In this document: piece after piece, positions 9,101 through 18,358 of the stretch
How positions within the stretch are numbered: position 1 is the stretch's first letter
How the letters are laid out: each line of letters starts with the position of its first letter
Assembly (NCBI GenBank): GCA_011763485.2
Contig: JAANSK020223305.1
Location: 1-24,243, forward strand
Reading direction: 5' to 3'
Length of the DNA: 24,243 nucleotides
From: Isoetes engelmannii
Lineage: Eukaryota; Streptophyta; Lycopodiopsida; Isoetales; Isoetaceae
Position numbers and translations under genes: made by a program
Notes under the pieces: generated by a model
Seen by the model: the letters and a program-made list of their open reading frames with translations, nothing else
Database searches by the model: none
Told to the model about the DNA's origin: nothing

Positions 9101-11670
9101 TGAAAACATTGAGTAATTCCATGCCGCTCCCTTCATTTCCAGTTGCAGACTGGCAAAGCGTCGGAAAGTTGTACGTGGATCAGAATGAGCACATTGGAAA
9201 TATGAAAAATCTTAGTGATTGCCAGCAATGGTGGAGAGATGGCCTGGAGCTTATTTCGCAAGGAAAGACAGCCATAGTGACAGTGACTGCTGATCTTGTC
9301 TCTGCCTGTCATCTCCCTAGTGCAGATATGATTGCCCTCAAAGATTTGTTTCAGGTGCAGGCTGAGAAAATATGCCTAGTTCAGAAGCTTGCTCGACAGG
9401 TACTCCCCCGTATTGATGATAGAGTCCAAAAAGAAAGGACATAGAGTTTGTAACTGTCTCTTCTTTTGTAGGCATTTCCAGAAAGAGAGCCGAAAGTTCC
9501 ATGGGTCATAATGGTGGATGACTGTCTACATGACTCTATTTATGGGTTTTTCAACCAGCACAGTTTTTTCGGTCTAGATAAAAGACAGGCAAGTGCAACT
9601 CATTTCTCTGCAGTAGTAAATGCTATTGTAAATCGAAGTTTCTCTCTACCATATATTGTATGCTCTCTACAGTTCCAATACACTCACTTTGGCATGGATC
9701 TCCTTAACTAATCTGTGTGAATATGCTTCTGAGTGCAAGTCCATATGAGGCCGAATTAGAAATTTTATTTTGGCTGTATTATAGGCTTACTGTACTCTAT
9801 AGTCTAGACTTGAAGGGCATTCATTGTAAAAGCACTTTTATGTTCAAGTTTTGATGCCAGAACTAGTTCAGGAAGAACCATGGAAAGTCTAGTGGCTGGG
9901 ATAAGTCCTGAATAGATTCTGAGATCTTCATAGAGTGCTTTATGTAGACAAATAAAAACCATCAAGTTCCATTTTGGACTTTGTTGCATGCAAATTAGCT
10001 GCATAATTCTGGCTCTTTGAAACCTCCAACTGAAGCCAGTACAGGTATAAGTATTTGTTCAAATGTGCACATTCATTGCACTTGTTAGCCATACAAATTG
10101 GTTTTCCCATCACGTAAGTATGCTAACAAATTTTCTGTAGGATTTGAGATAAAAAAGAAATAAAGAGACAGACAGAAAGAGTTTATTACTGCCTGCGGGA
10201 GACCCTTAGCGTCTATGAGACCATAAATACAGCAGTCTTCAACATCGAGGAGTATTCTTCTAGTTGAAAGTGCTAGTTAAATATAGCAAGAAAGAAAAAC
10301 TAGAACTTAGTGATGAAGCTTATCACTGATTCTATATGCTATGAGTTCATTAGTGCACCCACTTATAGAGTCTGAAAATACCTGTGATGCTCTATACATG
10401 CCTATGGTCCCTTTTCTTCTTTCGGGGCTGTCCTTTCTTAACATGTTTGACCATTTCCTGAGTGCCCCCCAGATTACTGTTTATGGTGCTGGATCAAGTA
10501 TGGAAAAAAAAAGTCAACACTGTCTGCTTAAATTCTATAGCTTCTTTTGTTTGATCACGTTTCTTCTGAGTTCGTGAGTTCATATAATACAGAGCAAGAC
10601 ATTTCTGGTCTGGAAAGTTCATGAGATGCATCCTGGTTTAATCAGAAACATGTGTCTGCAGGTTTCTCTTGTTGGACAGGATTTCTTGCCTATTTTTGAA
10701 TTCAATGCATCAGGTAGTCAACATCAGATTATGATGGGAACACCTTGGAGGATGATGAAGGCACCTGTTGGTGATGGGAATGTCCTCAATGCCCTCCAGA
10801 AGGAAGGATTATTAGATCTATTTTTTAAAGATGGCATTCAGTATTTGCAGGTTTGCTGGAACTTATATATTACTCATTAGTCTGTCATAATTTGAGATCG
10901 TAACGTATGAATTTTCTTGATCCAGGTCTATGATATCTGTAATCCTCACGCTAAAGTTGCAGATCCTATATTTTTTGGGTTTTCTCATCATCGCAAAGTC
11001 GAATTGGGTTTAAAAGTGGTTCCGAATGTATTGCCTAGTATAGAGCTCCCTATTTTGTTTCTACCAAAGCCAGTTTGTGCCATAGACAATGAGTTACCTG
11101 GCAACTTGGATTCCAATTCTATGCATTATGCTTACTTAGATCGCCGCATAGGGATAGCTGAAGCTTATGATGAACAGCCAACTCAGGTCCCATCTGAGGG
11201 AGTGCATCTAAAAGTGTTGTCACTAGGAATTTATGTATTATCGATAAATTTCCTGAAGCAGCTACAATCTCAAAAGTTTGGGCTCGAGTACAAGGCAAGG
11301 CTATCTGATTTGTCAAGGTTTGGCAGTCATAATGATAGGATTGTTCATGAAACGTGTACAGCAGTTCGTCTTTCTTCATCATTGCTGGACTTGCTCTCTG
11401 TATGTTCAGTTGACAAGGTGGGTTCCTTTTTAATGTGAAAACTGTGTATTATAACATTGGTAATAAGTGCGATTCAGTTTTTTGCTAAATACACCTTTTT
11501 CTGCATGATAGGTGGCCATGCTTGGGGTGAATCAGATGGAGAAACAAGAATCTCTTGGCGACAATAATTTTGCATTGCAAGACAATATAATTCTGCAAGA
11601 AACAGACCAGGTGACACTTTTCAATGCCTATACTAGCCGTCGGGGTGGATCAGTTCAAATATCTTCATAA
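6135..11670 (+). CDS. Chloroplast RimM domain fused to UGP/UAP-like nucleotidyltransferase domain (RimM family protein)
   Basis: Eleven exons: 6135-6339, 7262-7398, 7474-7611, 7685-7795, 7893-8174, 8763-8968, 9099-9399, 9472-9588, 10662-10850, 10926-11417, 11512-11670. All phases agree and give 778 residues ending at TAA. Residues 1 to about 70 are Ser/Arg/Pro-rich, typical of a chloroplast transit peptide. Residues 82-190 are the RimM N-terminal domain (EIGSIVGTHGIRGELRV, TDFPEERF), 185-280 the PRC-barrel, and 292-330 a basic stretch. Residues 380-700 resemble UDP-sugar/UDP-GlcNAc pyrophosphorylases (DLFQVQAEKICLVQKLA, WVIMVDD, FFGL, CNPHAKVADPIFFGF). RimM binds S19 and helps 30S maturation in bacteria; the plastid role here is inferred. 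The glycine-rich GGxGTRxG loop and PK motif are absent at about 417-432, so this half is probably not an enzyme. Arabidopsis has the same fusion (At5g46420, from memory). The intron after exon 8 is GC-AG. The start is chosen as the first ATG of a frame whose splice phase matches exon 2. Confidence 0.88.
6981..7084. repeat. 104-bp imperfect palindrome in intron 1
   Basis: The arms meet near the CCCGGG at 7032-7037. The left arm runs ggggtcaattccccttgc ... gttatggcagataaacagg; the right arm on the minus strand runs ggggttaatcccccttgc ... gttatggctgagaaacagg. Because of this symmetry, overlapping open frames on the two strands encode similar peptides and should not be taken as genes. Just upstream, gctgataatccagct occurs twice (about 6871 and 6920). 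The element lies in the first intron (6340-7261) of the RimM-fusion gene. Confidence 0.75.
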
Positions 11671-12017
11671 GTTCAGAGGTAGGGCAGGAAGCATCTTGGG
11701 TTTATAAAATGTAAATACAAGTTTTGGAAGCATTCATGATGGGTACATATGTCCATTATAAATGCCTATATAAACCCACTTAAAAATGCAATGTAGCAGC
11801 GGTATGATCATAAAACTGTTTCTCTTATTTTATTATGAAAGAAACTAATGGTGGTGTGCATTCAATTCCAGTGTGTGCTTTTAGAAGGTAATGTTAATAT
11901 AGACTAGGATTAGGTCTTATAAAACGGAAAAAGTGTGGTTCACATGGCATGAGTAACTATAGAAGTAGAGCATATTAATATTCCATCTGATTTTTCTCTC
12001 ATCCCTCCATCATAAGC
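11671..12017. other. 3' flank of the RimM-fusion gene
   Basis: No open frame of note. The stretch contains the probable 3' untranslated region, with AT-rich segments and several aataaa-like motifs (for example ttataaaat near 11701 and tataaa near 11759), but no single polyadenylation signal stands out. The tandem repeat cluster begins at about 12018. Confidence 0.45.
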
Positions 12018-13400
12018 TAGTGCCCTCCATTGGCCAGGACCACGACTCCAAAATGGTGATTCGACTTTGCTATGTCGTTCGAAATGTCGAAATTACTTTA
12101 GGGGCAAGTTATATGGTCAGATTCTCAAACGAAAGGAACATGAACACCTTATCAAGCAATATTTCGTGGTACCACCTAGGCCAGTTGACTATACGTGTGG
12201 TAGAGTTCAGCTCTTTTGGCAATACTTGGCCAAGGGGCAGACTTCTGCCCACGAAACTTGGCCCCTGCGCTAATGCTGGCGTTTTGAGTCTGTTGGGAGA
12301 GTTAATTTACAGTTCCGGGGTGGGTCACACTTTTTATCCTCAGGGCCTTTCGAGAAGACTTTTGGAAAAAAACTGCTTTCGAGAAGACTTTTGGAAAAAA
12401 ACTGCTTTCGGAGGGTTCTTAAGGATGGGTTAAGGCTCTGTCTTTGGGCATCGAGATCCTGCCCCTATATGATTATATGGCACTAAATCCTGGTCGAATT
12501 CAGCAGAGGCAAAGTTGCCAGAATGCCTGCCGCCCTAAGTGAGGCCATACGCTAGTGCCCTCCGTCATTCAGGCAGAACGGCGAATTTAGAATGGTGATT
12601 CGACTTTGCCATGTTGTTCAAAACGTCGATATTACCTTAGGGGCCAGGTTACACGGTCAGATTCTCAAAAGAAAGGAACACGGATTCTTAGGTACCACCT
12701 AGGCCAATTGACTACAAGTATGTTAGAGTTCAGCTCCTTTGGCGATACTTGGCCAAGGGGAAGTCTTCTTCCCACAAAATTGATCCCTAGGGTAATGTTA
12801 GTGTTCTGATTCCGTTGGCTCCGGGGTGGGGAAGTCACTCTATCATCGTCAGGCCTTCCGAGAAGAGTTTTGGGGAAAATTGCTTCTGGAGAGTTCTTAA
12901 GGATTCGTCTTTTGGCATCGATATCCTATCCCTATGTGATGACATGGCGCCAAATCTTGGTTGAATCTGGCGGAGACAAGGCTGCCAGAATGCCTACCCC
13001 CTTTCGTGAGGCCATACGCTAGTGCCTTTGTCATTCGGCAGGACGACAACTCCAGAATGGGGATTCGACTTCGCCATGTTGTTTGAAACGTCGAAATTAC
13101 CTTAAAGGCCAAGTTACATAGTCAGATTCTCAAAAGAAAGGAACACGAACTCCTCACCAAGCAATATTTCTAAGTACCACTTAGGCCAATTGACTACAAG
13201 TGTGTTAGAGTTCAGCTCCGTCAGCGATACTTGGCCAAGGGGCAGTCTTCTGCCCACGACCTGTCTTTTGGCAGGGTTCTTAAGGACCTGTCTTTTGGCA
13301 CGGGATCTTACCCAAAGTGATGATATGACGCCAATCCTGGTCGAATTCGATGAAAGCAAAGCTACCAGAACGCATGCCCCCTCCGCGAGGACAATTTAGG
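12018..13400 (+). repeat. Tandem array of ~480-bp repeat units, block 1 (three units)
   Basis: Units start at 12018, 12552 and 13019, each opening with ctagtgcc followed by a -tcattcgg/ggcaggac- motif, then gg-gattcgacttt/cgccatgt, attacctta-ggccaagttac, gtcagattctcaaa-gaaagg, ggtaccacctaggccaattgac, cttggccaagggg, cagtcttctgcccac and gttcttaagga. Unit lengths are 534, 467 and about 380 bp; the third lacks an internal part after the cccacgac at 13255. Units differ from each other by many substitutions, so the array is old. Short open frames exist in all units but are not conserved between them, which argues against coding. No LTR-type ends, primer-binding site or polymerase motifs were seen. 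Confidence 0.8.
12351..12408. repeat. Exact 29-bp tandem duplication within the first repeat unit
   Basis: Bases 12351-12379 and 12380-12408 are identical 29-mers starting cgagaagacttttgg. The other copies of the ~480-bp unit have this sequence only once, so the duplication arose in this unit after amplification and accounts for part of its greater length. A similar 27-bp duplication around ctgtcttttggca occurs in the third unit at 13260 and 13287. Confidence 0.9.
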
Positions 13401-13704
13401 ATGGCCGGTAGATCCAAACTCCATTCTTTCAGTGGCCATGTCTCTATGTGTATCTTTAGAGACGGTGCACCAAGTTATCCATATAAACAACCACGTCTCG
13501 GCCTCCTAAAGGTAACCCTATGATTTATTAGGTTCTCACATGATTTATGTTTTAGGGTCCGGAAGGTGGTCGTTTTTATGGATAACTCGTTGTACCATCT
13601 CCAAACATGCACGAAGAGCCATGGCAACTAAAAAAATGGAGTTTGGACGGATCGACCATCCAAAACAATCCCAAACAATATCTTGCTACTGCAAAAGCGG
13701 GTCT

Positions 13705-15400
13705 CAAATTCTAATTGTCATATCGGGAGGAGGATAGAGCCAAACCCCATTTTCTCGATTCTCATTGCTTCGCGTTTTCAACTGCAACTTCCCAGCCATG
13801 TCCTAAGTGCAAGCGACCAAAACTTGACCTCCGAAACATAAACCCTTCAAGAACCCATAAACATACAAGGTTCATATTTTGGAGGCCATATCCTAGTCAG
13901 ATTTGATAAGGAGCTTGCACCATGTCATGACATAGAGGGATGGTGCTGACGCCAGAAGACGGGCACTTAAAAGTCCCCGAAAGCAGCTTGCCCCAAAAGT
14001 CCAACTCCTGAAGGCCCTAGCGACGGATGGGAAACTCTCCCACTCCGAAAGTGTGAATCGACTCTGGCAATAGACTCAGAATGCCGACATTACCCTAAGA
14101 CCAAGTTTCGTGTGCAGAAGCGCACCCCTTCTTCAATAAGCGACAAAATAACTCATATTGAACACACTCGTGGTGATTTGGCCTAGCTAGTGCCTGGAAA
14201 ATACTTCTCGTATTGTATCTTTTGCACAAGATGTTAGACCCTATTCAGATCTATGCCAGTTGTAATCATTCAAAAACCCTTATAAAGCTTGAAATCCAAA
14301 AAGTTATTTGCTGTTTTTGTGTGACAGTTCACTGACATAATGTTTGATCCACTTTGAACTCGTTTTTCTCCATCGTCTTAGTTCCAAATCAGACCAATTT
14401 TTTCCCACATGTTCCTACAACTTTTCTCTAATAATCACTTCAAATATCATCCAAAAATGTTTGTAAAACTAGAGATATTATCATTTGAGTGTGAAGACCT
14501 TTTTTTGTCTCAGGGAAGTGCACTTGTCCCAATTTGAACCCGATTTTCTCAGTCATCCCAGATCCAAATTGAGCCAAATTTCTTCCTTCGTGTCATCACA
14601 ACTTTTTTCTGATTGGTCCACCAAAAATCATTTGAAAAAGATTAGTGCAGCTCGAGATACTGAAATCTGAGTGCGACTACCTCATTTTTATTTAGGGATC
14701 CTAATGTCATTGATGCCTTCTTGCAAGTTTTGCACAAAGATTGGTTGCCTTGAGCAATCTGAAGGTTCTAACACACCTTGGGCATTTGAAAGCATTGAAC
14801 TAACACACCTGAGAAGGGTTCACCTTGTATACACATGTCCCAAAATGATTCAGAGGGTATGGGTTAGTAAGATAGGCCAAATGATCAAATTTTACAGGAT
14901 GCATTAGACTTTATGACAAGGTCAATAATTTCAACTCTTTGGGGCACTTCTATTGAAGATAGTCTGTATACAATTAGTTCTCACTTCTAATTGCCACGGC
15001 GGGAGTAGAATAGATCCAAGCCCCCACTCCGTCAGTTGATATTGCTTCATCTCTTCAACTGCAACTTCTCGCCCACGTCCACTTGGGGGGGGGGGGAGGG
15101 TGATGGAGAGGGAGAGATCCAAACCCTACCAAAACGTTGAGCATGCGAACCAGGTTTCATGGAGCCCCCCTTCATAAAGAAGTGCAAAGAGAGATCATTT
15201 CCAACACCCTCGTAGTCAATTGACCGAGTGGTGCCTGCAAAATACTGCTATGTAGGTTGTTCCTGTTTCTTTCTTTAGCAAAAATGATCATAAAACTTGC
15301 TCCCTAGGATAATTTTGCCATTTTAGACAAGATGACGAGGTCGAATCACCATTTCGAAACCTCTATACTGCCCAAACGACGAAATGCTTGGGTTTTGCCA
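13705..15400. repeat. Duplicated segments between the two tandem blocks, including inverted unit copies
   Basis: Two diverged direct copies of one segment lie about 1.28 kb apart: 13705-14215 and 14985-15255. Both contain tctaattg, a gggag-agaatagag-like run, caactgcaacttc-cgcc-gtcc and a tail gtgcctg-aaaatact; the second copy lacks most of 13860-14120. From about 15200 to 15400 the sequence is an inverted copy of the ~480-bp unit: gtagtcaattgaccgagtggtgcc, ctttcttta, cgaatcaccattt and the rest appear in the order expected for the minus strand. A homopolymer of 11 G lies near 15085. No gene is supported in 13401-15585. Confidence 0.6.
14335..14696 (+). repeat. Two diverged tandem copies of a ~180-bp unit
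   Basis: The units at about 14335-14515 and 14516-14696 align head to tail. Shared landmarks are tttgaac-cg-ttttctc, ccaaat-aga/gccaa, caacttttc/ttct, aaaatcat-like runs, gagatat/ct and the end tttag/cagggа-type boundary. The spacing of the tttgaac landmarks (14351 and 14531) gives a period of 180 bp. Divergence is high. The length is in the range typical of plant satellite monomers, but two copies do not make an array, and the pair may instead be part of a larger transposon. Confidence 0.6.
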
Positions 15401-15585
15401 CGGTTTCTCACAGGACGCTTCGCGATTTGATAACTTCTCCTGAACTGATCTTGGATTTTTTTGAGCCTGCTCGAGGCGGGGTCCTTGACTGGAGGATTCA
15501 ACAATCGGGTTAGCGTACGGACCACGGAGGAGCGCTACCAGAAAAGGTTGCCTCGAGAACTTTTTTGGGGTCTCTCTCCTAGGGT

Positions 15586-16975
15586 TTGTCCAAGGGGCAG
15601 TCTTCTCACATGAAACTTGGTCCCTACGTTAATGTTGGCATTCTGAGTCCAGTGGCAGAGTCAACTTGCATGTCTGGGGTGGGAAAGTCACTCGCTCGTC
15701 GTCAATGCCTTCCAAGAAGAGTTTTTGTGAAAACTGCCTCCGGAGGATTCTTAAGGATCTGTCTTTTGGCATCGAGATCCTGCCCCTACGTGATGACATG
15801 GCACCAAAGCATGGTCGAATCCGGTGGAGGCAAAGCTGCCACAATGCCTGTCCCCCTCCGTGAGGCCATACACTAGTGCCCTCCGTCATTCGGGCAGGAC
15901 GACGACTTTGGAATGGCGATTCGACTTCTCCATGTCGTCCAAACCATCCAAATTATCTCAGAGGTCAAGTTACATGGTCAAATTCCAAAAAAAAGGAGCA
16001 TGAATGCTCACCAAGCAGTACTCCCAGGTCCCACCTAGGCCAATTAACTACAGTTCCTTTGGCAATATTTGGCCAAGGGGTAGTCTTCTGGCCACAAAAA
16101 TTGTTTCATAGGGTAATGTTGTCGTTCTCCGTCTGTTGGCAGAGTCAATTTGCAGTTCCGGGGTGGGGAAGTCATTCGTTTATTGTCAGGACCTTTTGAG
16201 AAGAGTTTTAGGAAAAACTGCCTCTAGAGAATTCTTAAATATCTGTCATTTGGCATTGAGGTCTTTTCCCTATGTGATGAAATGGCATCAAATCCTGGTC
16301 GAATACGACTGAGGAAAGGCTGCCTGCCCCCCCCCCCCCTCCGTGAGGCCATACGCTAGTGCCCTCCATCATTTGGGCCCGACGACGACTCCAGAATGGT
16401 GTTTCGACTTCGTCATGTCGTTTGAAACATCGAAATTACCTTAGGGGCCAAGTTACATGGTCAGATTCTCAAAAGAAAGGAACACGGACGCTCAACAATC
16501 AATATTCCCAGGTACCACCTAGGCCAATTGACTACAAGTGTGTTATACTTCAACTCCTTTGGCGATATTTAGCCAAGGGGCAGTCTTCTGCCCACAAAAA
16601 TTGGTCCATACAATAATGTTGGCGTTCTCTGTCCGTTGGCAGAGTCCGCGGGGGTTTCACATAGTGTAAGCTGTATATATATACCATGTGAGTTAATCGG
16701 AGTGGATTTTTGTCGACTTAATTAGTACGTATATATACGGAAATAAGGGATTTTTTAGAGGCAACCTAGTGTAATATGTATACAATAAGGGTTTTTTCAA
16801 ACTCTAGATAAGGCATATATGAAAGGGTTTTTGTCGACACGCACATGGCGTAGCCCCTTTGCAGTACGTGAAACCCCGGGGGCAGAGTGAATTTGTAGTT
16901 CTGGGGTGGGGAAGTCACTTGTTCATCGTCACGACCTTCCGAGAAAAGTTTTGGGGAAAACTGCTTTCAGAGCCC
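15586..16975 (+). repeat. Tandem array of ~480-bp repeat units, block 2 (one partial, two longer units)
   Basis: The block starts inside a unit at the ccaaggggcagtcttct motif (15590), reaches the next unit start at about 15872 (actagtgccctccgtcattc) and another at 16351 (gctagtgccctccatcattt). The last unit is split by a 234-bp insertion at 16647-16880 and resumes at 16881 until about 16975 (aaactgctttcagag). The units are the same family as in block 1 and in the same orientation. A homopolymer of 14 C at 16326-16339 lies in the unit's C-rich end and may be of uncertain length. The open frames differ from unit to unit. Confidence 0.8.
16647..16880. mobile_element. 234-bp MITE nested in the repeat array
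   Basis: The insertion interrupts a repeat unit whose other copies show the uninterrupted sequence ttggcagagtcaa. The ends are inverted repeats: cgcgggggtttcac at 16647-16660 and gtgaaaccccggg at 16868-16880. The target sequence ggcagagt is present on both sides (16638-16645 and 16881-16888); a ninth base is c on the left and g on the right. An 8-bp duplication would suggest hAT, a 9-bp one Mutator. The interior is AT-rich and non-coding, with two tttttgtcgac motifs (16707 and 16830 regions) and no open frame of note, so the element depends on a transposase supplied elsewhere. Confidence 0.82.
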
Positions 16976-18358
16976 CATGTGTAGTATAAGTTAGATGTAT
17001 GTTATGTTGTTTTAGCTCGAGCTAATCACATATTTCGCATGTGTGATCAGTGTGAGCCCAATTTCGCCGCGGAAAATGCCTTCTTGACTTCATGAGCCCT
17101 TATAGGCAATGTACAACCATAGCTTTGGTGCAAATAAACTTGCAAGTCCCTTACACTCAGTATTTCGGTACAAGAGATTGATTTAATAAGCTGAACTTAT
17201 ACCCCTACACATGAAGATATGCCTTAAAGGCTTGGCTATATCTATATACATCAGTTGTAGGACAACAAAAATTCATTCATGTACTCATGGTGCTATGGCT
17301 TAAAAAAAGTATCTAGCCACCCTAGAATATCAACCAAGTAAAAAAAAAAAAAAATTGTGATTCTCTCAAGAGAATCACAACCACCTCGTCAAGCGTGCGG
17401 GGTCAGATCCACCCGCAGGTGGCCCTGCTAGATCTGGAGGTGCGTAGAGCAACGGATCAGGGCAAACAAGAATACCAAAAAAAAAGAAAAAAAATAAATA
17501 AATCTGCCACCTAGGTGCCACGTCATTGTGCGCGCTATGGTTAAAACGAGGGAGCCAATAAAGTGCGCGGACCTGTACAAGATCATGCATTAAGACAACA
17601 CTATAGATTGATATGAATTGGTTGGGAATCCTGTCCACCGTAGATACATTATATAGCAGACCAAAGGACACGACTAATACTAACAGACACAATTATTGAC
17701 AAGTACATGAGTCTAGAGGACAAGCCCTTTGGGCCACGTCATTGATCCGTCAGCATCAGCAGGATCGCCACATGTGCATGCAGGTGACACATTATGAACA
17801 AAGCATTCGTTGGGGAAGAAAAAAACTGTGTTAAACGGATTCGATACCGGCTTAGTGATTCTCTACAACTTAATGAAGGGTCTCCATGTCCATGTGGACA
17901 ACACTTCTCCAAAATCTTAGTCCCAACATGTAGATCGAATGGTATAAAACTAGGAAATGCAAAACCTTTAGAATCGAATGTGTATCAAAACCTTTAGTTT
18001 GAAAGTGTGATACTGATATAGTGGAAGCCTTTCAAATAAAAATAAGCTTTTTAGACAGATTCGATCTCGGCTTTTGTAAGCCCTACGATGGACCTCACCG
18101 GCATATCAGCCGCACATTAAAAATACACACTAATAAAGCACTCATCACTTAGGCGTAAAGCTGATACAATATTCTGTTCAGCTTGATTGTCGGATTAATA
18201 TATTTTACAAGACACAGGTCTGCTCTGCAGTTGTCATTTAGCTGGAAGTTAAATCTACGCTATCCTCTGATTTGCTTCAAGTATTTCTTTCATTTCATTG
18301 CTCATTCTTGATTCTGCACTCTGCTTTTTTTTGCCATTCTGTGTATCAGATCTAGAAA
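16976..18358. other. Intergenic region upstream of the cytochrome b561 gene
   Basis: No gene is supported. It contains an A15 run followed by a 12-bp perfect hairpin (17355-17380), an A-rich stretch at 17476-17502, a small tandem repeat with aaaacctttag at about 17960 and 17986, and two related gattcgat-ccggctt / gattcgatctcggctt motifs near 17839 and 18059. The minus-strand open frame 17375-17692 has no recognisable content. The last 150 bases form the promoter and 5' leader of the following gene; an AT-rich ttaatatatttta at about 18194 could be a TATA-like element but this is weak. Confidence 0.5.
17354..17505 (+). repeat. Possible short retroposon (SINE-like) with A-rich tail
   Basis: A ~150-bp GC-richer segment lies between an A15 run (17340-17354) and a degenerate A-rich tail (17476-17502, mostly A with a few G, T). 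It begins with the palindrome ttgtgattctct-ca-agagaatcacaa and contains gtcaagcgtgcgg and ggtcagatccacc, which only loosely resemble tRNA A and B boxes. No target duplication was found. The call is tentative; it could equally be a chance juxtaposition of two poly-A tails of inserted sequences. Confidence 0.25.

Noticed and set aside
12020-13359. Several 65-137-codon frames in the repeat units
   Set aside because: The frames are not kept between units of the same repeat, which argues against a coding function.
17340-17385. Hairpin with a T run (minus strand) looking like a bacterial terminator, or a Helitron 3' end
   Set aside because: The genome is clearly plant nuclear, and no CTRR end follows the hairpin at the spacing required for a Helitron.
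17375-17692. 105-codon minus-strand open frame beginning MCLLVLVVSFG
   Set aside because: It includes a homopolymeric Phe run from the A-rich tail and has no conserved motif; it is probably chance.
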